DNA of 8,189 nt from the NCBI GenBank assembly GCA_902803365.1, contig CADCPU010000324.1, positions 1 through 8,189 of the forward strand. The letters run 5' to 3'. The notes under the pieces were generated by a model. It did not search any database. It had not been told where the DNA came from and saw only the letters and a list, made by a program, of their open reading frames with translations. Position numbers and translations under genes: made by a program. Of this stretch, positions 1 to 5,969 are shown in pieces. Position 1 is the first letter of the stretch. Each line of letters begins with the position of its first letter. Origin of the DNA: Oscillospiraceae bacterium. Lineage in GTDB: Bacteria > Bacillota_A > Clostridia > Saccharofermentanales > Saccharofermentanaceae.

Positions 1-3000
1 CCGTCAAGCATATCCTTGGCCTTCTTGACAAGGTCTTCGACTGTGTAGCAATCAAAGTAGCCTATCTTATAAGCCATACTCTTATGGTTGGAATAGTCAT
101 AATACCTGTTTGTTCCTTCGTGATAACTTAGGAAATAATAGATTACTTCAGTCTGTACGAATTCATTGGTATCTATTACTGCTGCTGCTATATGATTATC
201 GATCAGCAGTTTGTCTTTTAAAACGATGAATTCAATATCAACTGTTTCAAAGCCAAAATTCAATTCAGTAATGTCTAATAATGATCCGTCATCAATCTTA
301 TATTTGCCCAATAAATCCGATTCGAAAACTATATATAAGATTCCATCCTGCTCGTAGAAAGCACGAGGTCCAAGCTGACCACATTCTATCGAACTAATCT
401 CCTTATAATCCTTCAAAGAGAATATTTTTACTGTTTCCTTATTAGCCATACAAATATAATCATTGTTAATATAGGCATTTTCATATTGGAATCCGTCATC
501 GAATTCTATCGTCTTTATTTTGTTCTTTTCCATATCTAGAATATGTGCTTTACCATCTGACGTGGTAAACAACATTTTCTGTCCATCGTCAGTAATATAC
601 ATACCTCGTAACAGATCAAGCGATGAATACTCGAAATTGAGAGCATAATCCTCGAACTTCTCTGTAGCAGGATCAAAAACACGAATGCATGCATTTCTAT
701 TAGTATCTTTTACTGGATAAAAAAATCTCTCAGCAGTACAATTAACCTGAAGTGAATAAAGACTCTCATCGCAAGCATCGAATTCATCGACAACTTTACC
801 CTTATCCAGATCAAACTTCAAGATCTTCGCATCATAATCCACATTGCTGAATATATAGCAATATTCATCAACTTTTACCAATCCATAGTAATCAAAAAAT
901 GAACCATCCAGATCAAATTTGTCTATAACCTCACCGGCATTCTGATCTATAACGGTCAGTGTATAATGCTGAGTCTTATCGTCCACCGGATTTTTAATTC
1001 TTTCATAAGACTCGATCAGTAATGTATCACCATAAACATATTTGTTAATGCTCAAGCCAAGATCATCCCATTTATCTTTTTGATGACCAATGCAGGTCCA
1101 GTTCCTGTCATAAACATCATTCCTGTAACAAGTAATTATATTGTCGTTAAACTCAACTGTATATACACCATAATAATTGTAGACAGCCTTATCGATATTG
1201 TTGGAAAAGCACTGGAAAACATTGATGAATTCACCACTATCATCTGAATTGCATATACCATATTGTCCATCCGACGTTATTATCCGAGCTACAGAACTTC
1301 CACCATCATCAAAGACAGAAACTATATCATCACTGCAAATGAAAGAATTGATCACCTCTCCTGTTTCAAGATCAATATTCGCCAAATTCTTACCAACACA
1401 GTAAACGACAGAATCACTGCCTTCAGGATGATAGAATTTTCCTCTTAATCTGTTCTCAGCATAATGTTTATAATCCAGAGTCCATTTTTCCTTACAGGTC
1501 TGAGGATCGTAATTGGCAAGATAGATTGTATGCTCTCTCAAAACATTGGCCGTAGTCATACCGTAAAAATTATTGAGTGTAGATATTAAAATATTATCAT
1601 TCCCACACCATGTCAGATCCAATTCGGATTCATATACATTCTCAGCACTTATATATTCCGACGTTTCAAAATCATATACGACAAGACGATTCTCTAGTCC
1701 GGCACCACCGCTTTCCAAAGAAATCGCTACCTTCTTACCATCAGGCGATATACTTGCTTGATTTACCGATGCAAAATATTTCGTTGTCGGACTGTCAAAA
1801 TCATAGTCACTGGTATAAACCCTTTCACCGGTATTTAAGTCTATTTTAACGATGGTTCCATTGGCCAGCATGGTATAAACATAATTGTCCCTGAATTCCA
1901 ACATTCCTCCATCAAACTTGTTGCTATTGTCAGTAAACCTCGAAACATCGTCTGAATCGGTTATGTATTCAGGTACATTCTCCCATACAACTCTTCCATC
2001 CTCGGTCGATACAGCGATCATTTTCTCTTCGGTAAGAATTATCAATATATCTTCATTAGGAAATCCGAAATTCAAAAAATCTTGCGAACTAAAAGTCTCC
2101 TTATGACTATAAGTATCCCAACATTTGATATTTCCGATCTCATCTCCTCCTGCCAGATAGTATCCTTCAGACGATACTTCCAATTTTTTTATCTTACCTG
2201 ACATTGTATAATTCCACTCAGGCTTATAAGACAACGACGACAACTTCGGCATATAAGCTCCTGTTGCCTTGGTCAGAGCACGTATTCCAGATGATGTTAC
2301 AGGCATTTCAGGATTCTCTTCAGAGGGAACAGCAGCCAATGCAAGTTGCAATGCCTTTACTACCTCATCATCTTCATATAATCTTAACGATTCACTGGAA
2401 TAATATTGAGCGCGACTTCTGAGCGAATCCTCATAATGCCTTTGTACCTCTTTTTTACTGTGATACATATAAAATCCAAAACCGATCGCAGCCGCGAGCA
2501 CTGCCGAACCCACCGCAGCAGCGCGCTGGATCCTGTAGACACGGCGCCTTCTCATGAGTTCATCATATGAACAGCCAATGATCGGGGCAGCAAGCCTTGG
2601 AAGCTCTTCTTTGTCTGCTTTTCGGAAAGACATGCGATAATCGCACGATAGAGGTTCGAGAGGAACCTTGACCTTATGGACCGTACCGTTATCGTCCGTT
2701 ACTTCATGCTCCTCATAGAGCAACTCCTCAGGAATAACATCACCCGGCTCGCCGTCGCAAAGGACAGTGAGTACCCTGTTTCTCGGATGCGTCTCAAGAA
2801 AGACCTTGATCTCACGCGTTACCCATGTGGAAAGCTTCGTCCTGGTCGAACAGATAACAATAAGGTAGTCGGAATGCTCAAGCGCGTAAGAGATCGTATC
2901 CGTAAGATTACACGTGATAGGAAGTTCTTCCTTATCCCTGAAGATCCTCGTGATCTTCTTTTTGCCTGTCCTCTTGGCGATCTTTCCCGGAATGTGGAAA

Positions 3001-3089
3001 TGCTCGAGCTTGTGCTGAACACGCTCTGCGATCTTTGAATCAAGTTCCCCGTGCTTGTAAGAAATAAACGCGTCGTAATGATCTATCAT
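1..3089 (-). CDS. TIR domain - transmembrane - beta-propeller protein (3' end beyond window)
   Basis: The frame has no stop from the ATG at 3089 to position 1, giving 1029 full residues; the C-terminus lies outside. Residues 4-115 form a TIR domain: YDAFISYKH (5-13), a BB-loop-like segment FRDKEELP (50-57), DYLIVICS (74-81) and STWVTREI (87-94), where E93 sits where TIR NADases carry their catalytic glutamate. LAAPIIGCSYDELMRRRR (166-183) is followed by one membrane helix (about 190-209). A helical linker with KALQLALAAVPSEENP follows, then a propeller of about 730 residues with a WD-like IKCWD (W324), ISPDGKK (D450) and repeated D-x-x-x-G-E/K strand turns such as IDLNTGE, IDLETGE and FDLDKGK. 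The last residues, VEDLVKKAKDMLDG, resemble the C-terminal tail of bacterial WD40 proteins, so the true end is probably near. Arginines before the helix suggest TIR inside and propeller outside. Likely a sensor coupled to NAD+ cleavage or signalling; the ligand is unknown. GAGGGG lies about 10 nt before the start. Confidence 0.9.
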   Translation of the reverse strand, partial: MIDHYDAFISYKHGELDSKIAERVQHKLEHFHIPGKIAKRTGKKKITRIFRDKEELPITCNLTDTISYALEHSDYLIVICSTRTKLSTWVTREIKVFLETHPRNRVLTVLCDGEPGDVIPEELLYEEHEVTDDNGTVHKVKVPLEPLSCDYRMSFRKADKEELPRLAAPIIGCSYDELMRRRRVYRIQRAAAVGSAVLAAAIGFGFYMYHSKKEVQRHYEDSLRSRAQYYSSESLRLYEDDEVVKALQLALAAVPSEENPEMPVTSSGIRALTKATGAYMPKLSSLSYKPEWNYTMSGKIKKLEVSSEGYYLAGGDEIGNIKCWDTYSHKETFSSQDFLNFGFPNEDILIILTEEKMIAVSTEDGRVVWENVPEYITDSDDVSRFTDNSNKFDGGMLEFRDNYVYTMLANGTIVKIDLNTGERVYTSDYDFDSPTTKYFASVNQASISPDGKKVAISLESGGAGLENRLVVYDFETSEYISAENVYESELDLTWCGNDNILISTLNNFYGMTTANVLREHTIYLANYDPQTCKEKWTLDYKHYAENRLRGKFYHPEGSDSVVYCVGKNLANIDLETGEVINSFICSDDIVSVFDDGGSSVARIITSDGQYGICNSDDSGEFINVFQCFSNNIDKAVYNYYGVYTVEFNDNIITCYRNDVYDRNWTCIGHQKDKWDDLGLSINKYVYGDTLLIESYERIKNPVDDKTQHYTLTVIDQNAGEVIDKFDLDGSFFDYYGLVKVDEYCYIFSNVDYDAKILKFDLDKGKVVDEFDACDESLYSLQVNCTAERFFYPVKDTNRNACIRVFDPATEKFEDYALNFEYSSLDLLRGMYITDDGQKMLFTTSDGKAHILDMEKNKIKTIEFDDGFQYENAYINNDYICMANKETVKIFSLKDYKEISSIECGQLGPRAFYEQDGILYIVFESDLLGKYKIDDGSLLDITELNFGFETVDIEFIVLKDKLLIDNHIAAAVIDTNEFVQTEVIYYFLSYHEGTNRYYDYSNHKSMAYKIGYFDCYTVEDLVKKAKDMLD

Positions 3090-3228
3090 ATCCCAATATC
3101 CCCTCTATCAAATAACACCGCAACCTATCATATTATAACATCTATTTTATTAATTTAAAAAGGAACTGACAAGCGAAATAGGCCGGACTTTTACTTTGAT
3201 CCTGCGCCTTAAGTCGCGTCGCGCAAAA
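3090..3228. other. AT-rich gene-free leader region before the TIR gene
   Basis: This is the TIR-side part of the 466-nt gap between the TIR and peptidase genes. It holds the TIR promoter and Shine-Dalgarno sequence. Between about 3160 and 3228 I see no gene, RNA gene or further repeat unit. The stretch around 3121-3160 is much more AT-rich than the array beside it. Confidence 0.6.
3132..3159 (-). promoter_or_regulatory. Extended -10 promoter of the TIR-propeller gene
   Basis: On the minus strand TGTTATAAT carries a perfect TATAAT (3137-3132) preceded by the TGn extension. A poor -35 candidate, TTTAAA (3159-3154), lies 16 nt upstream inside a very AT-rich stretch that could act as an UP element. 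The start would be near 3125, giving a leader of about 36 nt. An extended -10 with a weak -35 fits a promoter that may need an activator. Identified by pattern only. Confidence 0.55.
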
Positions 3229-3496
3229 TGACTTCCCTGCGCCGCCACTCGAAAAGCTGCAATCATAAAATGACTCCCCAAGGTAGTCATTCCGAAAAGA
3301 CCGATTTGGTTTTGACTTCCTGAGGTAGTCATTCCAGATTTGCAGTTTTGGCTTTGGCGTCCTTAGGTAGTCATTTTAAAATGGGAGTTTGGGTTTTGAC
3401 TCCCTGATGGAGTCATTCCGAAAAGACTTCGGCTTTGACGTCCTTAGGTAGTCATTCCAAAAACGCAAAAACTCAGATGACTCCCCTGGGGCGCCA
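3229..3496. repeat. Degenerate tandem array, 42-bp period, with internal inverted repeats
   Basis: Seven units start with TGAC or a near match at 3229, 3271, 3313, 3355, 3397, 3436 and 3478. The first four and the sixth are 42 bp, the fifth is 39 bp, and the last is cut short next to the upstream gene's terminator. The best conserved core is GGTAGTCATTCC, at 3282, 3324, 3366 (ending TTTT) and 3447; the 3397 unit has GGAGTCATTCC. Together with the leading TGACTNCC it forms a short inverted repeat, perfect in the 3397 unit (TGACTCC, 5 nt, GGAGTCA). The rest of each unit varies, though GAAAAG recurs in three units. The outermost units keep TGACT-CCC but have GC-rich GCGCC in place of the core. 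No reading frame stays open across the array, so it is probably non-coding. Function unknown. Confidence 0.85.
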
Positions 3497-3511
3497 AAAC
3501 GCCGGAAGCAC

Positions 3512-3546
3512 ACAAAAACGCCTCCCCCGGATAGGAGGAGGCGTTT
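3512..3546 (-). terminator. Intrinsic terminator of the S41-type peptidase gene
   Basis: AAACGCCTCC (3516-3525) pairs perfectly with GGAGGCGTTT (3537-3546), and two more G-C pairs are possible past one mismatch. Read on the minus strand, the hairpin starts 9 nt after the peptidase stop codon and is followed directly by a T run (TTTTTGTG). This is a strong textbook terminator. It separates the peptidase transcript from the repeat array and the TIR gene. Confidence 0.88.
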
Positions 3547-3555
3547 ACTTAAGTC

Positions 3556-4521
3556 TTACTTGATCTCAGAGAGGAGCCATTCCCTGGCGGCATCGTATGC
3601 CTCTTTGGAGGTTACGGTCTCAACGTCAGGCGCGAGGCCGTCAGTCAGGATCTCCTTGCCGCTCTTGGTCACTACCGGGCCGACGACAACGTACATGACC
3701 GCGCCGTCATAAAGCATAGTCGGGTTCAAAGAGTTACAAGCTCCGGCAGTCGTGTGACCGAAGGTCCTTACGTTATCCTTGTCCTCAAATGCCACGATCG
3801 ACATCTCGGCGGCACTTACCGTATTCTCGTCCTGCAGGATCGCGATCGGGCAAGAAGGATCAGCCTTGACCGGATCTACGCTGACGGTGTATCCGCCGCC
3901 TGTTGAGGCAACTCCGTCTCGAACAGCGACCGGAGTATCAAGACCCGGAGCCCTGAAACTGAACTGAGTACCGTCATTTACAAACGGAGAGATCGCGCCC
4001 ATAGCGGCAACGATATTCATTCCGTTGATATCCCTGTAATCGAGGATCACTCCCTTAACTTCGGATTGATGTTCTTTATAGTAATCCACGACTGTATTGC
4101 TGTATTCGCGGATATTATCGGGATTAAAGATCGGCTCGAGATCCACATAGAGGATGCCGTCGGAATCAAGTGAGAGCGATGGCATGAGATCTTCTTCCTC
4201 ATATCCGACGTCTTCGGGCGGCACGATCTTGGATGAAGGACCGCCTGCGGCCTTAGCTGCTTCGTCGAGCAGCGCGTGTGCCTCGTCAAAAGTCTTGATA
4301 TCTGATGCTCTGTCCAGAATGTCGGCCTCAGTCTTTTTCCATTCATCGGTAGAAGCCAGATAGCCGTATTCGCAATACGTCATCGAAATCTTGACATATC
4401 GTGAAGCCGACGGCTTGATAATATATATGCCGTAATACGGACCGTATTTATACAAAACTGCAAATCCTACAAGAAGAAGTGTCAGGATAACTGCGCCAAT
4501 AGCAATGAGTGCCTTTTTCAT
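3556..4521 (-). CDS. Membrane-anchored S41-family (C-terminal processing type) peptidase homologue
   Basis: A 321-residue protein. The N-terminus MKKALIAIGAVILTLLLVGFAVLY is a signal anchor or uncleaved signal peptide, so the catalytic part should lie outside the membrane. The C-terminal half has the S41 fold signature: VILDYRDINGMN, a stretch SPFVNDGTQFSF, then ILQDENTVSAAEMSIVAF followed by NVRTFGHTTAG. The serine of VSAAE (residue 236) aligns with the S41 nucleophile. The lysine of the Ser-Lys dyad in Tsp/CtpA is absent at the expected place, as in tricorn-like relatives, and no PDZ domain is visible. The RDINGMN segment is less glycine-rich than the usual RGNGGG. The protein may therefore be a divergent or weak peptidase. 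The start is the ATG at 4521 because GGAGG lies 6 nt before it; a GTG at 4539 would place that site inside the gene. It appears to be transcribed alone. Confidence 0.85.
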   Translation of the reverse strand: MKKALIAIGAVILTLLLVGFAVLYKYGPYYGIYIIKPSASRYVKISMTYCEYGYLASTDEWKKTEADILDRASDIKTFDEAHALLDEAAKAAGGPSSKIVPPEDVGYEEEDLMPSLSLDSDGILYVDLEPIFNPDNIREYSNTVVDYYKEHQSEVKGVILDYRDINGMNIVAAMGAISPFVNDGTQFSFRAPGLDTPVAVRDGVASTGGGYTVSVDPVKADPSCPIAILQDENTVSAAEMSIVAFEDKDNVRTFGHTTAGACNSLNPTMLYDGAVMYVVVGPVVTKSGKEILTDGLAPDVETVTSKEAYDAAREWLLSEIK

Positions 4522-4527
4522 CGATAA

Positions 4528-4532
4528 CCTCC
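4528..4532 (-). promoter_or_regulatory. Shine-Dalgarno site fixing the S41-type gene start
   Basis: GGAGG on the minus strand lies 6 nt before the ATG at 4521. It decides between this ATG and the in-frame GTG at 4539, since the GTG would put the site inside the coding region and has no comparable site of its own. Confidence 0.8.
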
Positions 4533-4554
4533 AAAGCACACAATTCTCCGAGAC

Positions 4555-4583
4555 ATTGTATCACAGGGTCTGCGCTTTGTAAC
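4555..4583 (-). promoter_or_regulatory. Promoter of the S41-type peptidase gene
   Basis: In the 70-nt gap after the flavoprotein gene, the minus strand reads TGATACAAT (extended -10, hexamer 4560-4555), with GTTACA (4583-4578) 17 nt upstream as a -35 matching TTGACA in four of six positions. A short inverted repeat AACG-N2-CGTT overlaps the -35 side (4581-4590) and could be an operator half-site. The start would be near 4548, giving a leader of about 27 nt. Confidence 0.55.
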
Positions 4584-4591
4584 GTGCGTTA

Positions 4592-5221
4592 TCAAATAAA
4601 ATTTCTCCAGACGCGCTCTTCACCAATATCAGGCATACCGAACTTCTCTTTACCCATGGCAATGCTCTTCATAAGGAAGGTCATATTGTTTGCGAGGACG
4701 CGCATGACCTGGGTGCCTTCATTATCTGCAACAGCTTCACCCGGCTCCCAACCGTAGATGTTATTCCAGTACTGGCTGGATGCAACAGGCATATTGGAGA
4801 GCGTAAAGAACTTGTTGAGCTCGTCAAATGTAGCCGTGCAACCGGAACGCCTTGCGCTTACGACACTGGCACCGACCTTCATGGACTTATCAAAATGCGT
4901 GCTGTAGAAAAGACGCTGGATGGCGGACATGAGCGTACCGTTCGCCGAGCCGTAGTAGACAGGCGAGCCGATAACGAGGCCGTCTGCCGCTTCGAACTTG
5001 ACAGCGAGTTCATTTACGATGTCATTAAAGACGCACTTGCCGATCTCACGACACTTCTCGCAGGCTATACATCCCCTGATATCCATGCGGCCCAGAAGGA
5101 CCGTCTCGGTCTCAACGCCGTTAGCCTCAAAGACTTTGGCCATCTCATTAAGAGCGAGCGCCACGTTGCCGTGTTTCCTGGGGCTGCCGTTTAAGATCAA
5201 TACTTTGAGTTTCTTTTCCAT
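4592..5221 (-). CDS. Iron-sulfur flavoprotein (Isf-like), NAD(P)H-dependent FMN reductase family
   Basis: A 209-residue flavodoxin-fold protein. LILNGSPRKHGN (8-19) is the FMN phosphate-binding loop, and GSPVYYGSANGTLMSAIQRL is the second flavin-contact region typical of this family. Between them, CIACEKCREIGKC gives C51-x2-C54-x2-C57-x5-C63, the compact cysteine spacing that binds a [4Fe-4S] cluster in Isf of methanogens and clostridia. It should be cytoplasmic and pass electrons between a reduced carrier and FMN; the physiological acceptor is unknown, with oxygen or quinone detoxification as possibilities. The length is normal. AAAGGAG lies about 9 nt before the ATG, inside the end of the preceding YczE-like gene, whose stop is only 3 nt upstream. 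The two are therefore almost certainly translated from one message. Confidence 0.9.
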   Translation of the reverse strand: MEKKLKVLILNGSPRKHGNVALALNEMAKVFEANGVETETVLLGRMDIRGCIACEKCREIGKCVFNDIVNELAVKFEAADGLVIGSPVYYGSANGTLMSAIQRLFYSTHFDKSMKVGASVVSARRSGCTATFDELNKFFTLSNMPVASSQYWNNIYGWEPGEAVADNEGTQVMRVLANNMTFLMKSIAMGKEKFGMPDIGEERVWRNFI

Positions 5222-5224
5222 ATA

Positions 5225-5872
5225 TTAAGTCTCCTTTGCTTTTCCTTTGAGGAATGGTCTCGCGATATGAACATTGAAGAACTCTATAAGAGGTCCCATA
5301 AAAAATGCCGTTATGATAGTCCCGACTCCCGCGATCGTGATGATCTGACTAGCAGCACCGCCCGCAAGAAGGAACAGCGTCACTCCAAGGATAACACAAA
5401 CGAGATCAGTGATGATCCTGACGTACTGGAATTTACCCTTTTTCCATGTATTTACGATAATGAGAGCGACAGCGTCATAGGTTGATACACCAAGATCAGC
5501 GGTCATGTAGAATGCCGAACCGAAGCAGATTATCACTACACCGATGACAAGGCACGCAATGCGGACAGGAAGCGAGGGATCAGGGAAAATGCCCTGTAGG
5601 AATTCGTAAGTGAACTGCGTGATATAGCCCAGCAGGAAAAGATTTATGAATGTCGCTATGCCGATATAATGTCTGTCGAAAATGATCGCGAACAAGAGCA
5701 TCACCGCATTGGTAATGACGTAGAGCGTTCCAAAGCCGATGGGGACCAGCGAATCAAGACCCGCCATAAAAGACTGAAACGGATCAACACCCAAAGCCGC
5801 GATCTTGAAGATCCCGACGCTGATCGCGCATATGATAACTCCAAACAGAGACATTCCTATCCTTTTTGCCAT
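5225..5872 (-). CDS. YczE/YitT-type integral membrane protein
   Basis: A 215-residue protein with about six membrane helices (roughly 5-25, 48-66, 70-93, 103-122, 149-171, 176-199). The segment FKIAALGVDPFQSFMAGL is typical of YczE/YyaS/YitT-like proteins. The two halves look duplicated: LGVDPFQSFMAGL (27-39) and LGVSTYDAVALII (127-139) lie exactly 100 residues apart, and each follows a first helix of similar pattern. Family members are uncharacterised or have only genetic phenotypes, so no substrate can be named. The frame stays open to 6112, but I start at 5872. There AGAAGG lies 5 nt before the ATG, the longer version would overlap the HAD gene by more than 140 nt, and its extra 80 residues are hydrophilic and unlike the family. 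It is probably cotranscribed with the flavoprotein gene 3 nt downstream. Confidence 0.85.
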   Translation of the reverse strand: MAKRIGMSLFGVIICAISVGIFKIAALGVDPFQSFMAGLDSLVPIGFGTLYVITNAVMLLFAIIFDRHYIGIATFINLFLLGYITQFTYEFLQGIFPDPSLPVRIACLVIGVVIICFGSAFYMTADLGVSTYDAVALIIVNTWKKGKFQYVRIITDLVCVILGVTLFLLAGGAASQIITIAGVGTIITAFFMGPLIEFFNVHIARPFLKGKAKET

Positions 5873-5877
5873 AACAA

Positions 5878-5883
5878 CCTTCT
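5878..5883 (-). promoter_or_regulatory. Shine-Dalgarno site fixing the YczE-like gene start
   Basis: AGAAGG on the minus strand sits 5 nt before the ATG at 5872. It supports the short 215-residue form over the in-frame upstream ATG at 6112 inside the HAD gene. The 97-nt gap behind it (5873-5969) shows no convincing terminator or promoter: TCGACA at 5966-5961 resembles a -35 but has no -10 at a suitable distance. Confidence 0.65.
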
Positions 5884-5969
5884 TCCGCGGACGAACCGCT
5901 TTTATGATGCATAATGATATCGTGACTTCGAAAACGAGTCCGCTATATAACACACTTTTATGTCGATTT

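Noticed and set aside
1198..3038. Plus-strand open frames of 60-120 residues
   Set aside because: They lie antisense inside the continuous TIR-propeller frame, lack ribosome binding sites and have low-complexity, non-protein-like composition.
1..3089. Broken or frameshifted TIR gene
   Set aside because: I read the minus frame from 3089 to position 3 triplet by triplet and found no in-frame stop. The gene is intact as far as visible and is only cut by the window edge.
3150..3332. Small repeat-containing protein (60 residues) on the minus strand
   Set aside because: It is only open because the repeat unit is a multiple of three. The next unit in the same frame has a stop (ACC TAA), there is no ribosome binding site, and the sequence overlaps the TIR promoter region.
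3229..3496. CRISPR array
   Set aside because: The period is regular, but the repeated core is degenerate between units, the intervening parts share sequence (GAAAAG, GGTTT/GGCTT), and there are no cas genes.
3090..3555. Retron-type non-coding RNA or insertion sequence remnant
   Set aside because: No reverse transcriptase or transposase is present, there are no long terminal inverted repeats, and no target-site duplication is visible.
4522..4539. GTG start at 4539 for the S41-type gene
   Set aside because: The GGAGG ribosome site at 4528-4532 would fall inside the coding region, while it is ideally placed for the ATG at 4521.
5920..5945. Terminator hairpin between the HAD and YczE-like genes
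   Set aside because: GACTCG-TTTT-CGAAGTC forms only a short bulged stem, and no T run follows on the minus strand.
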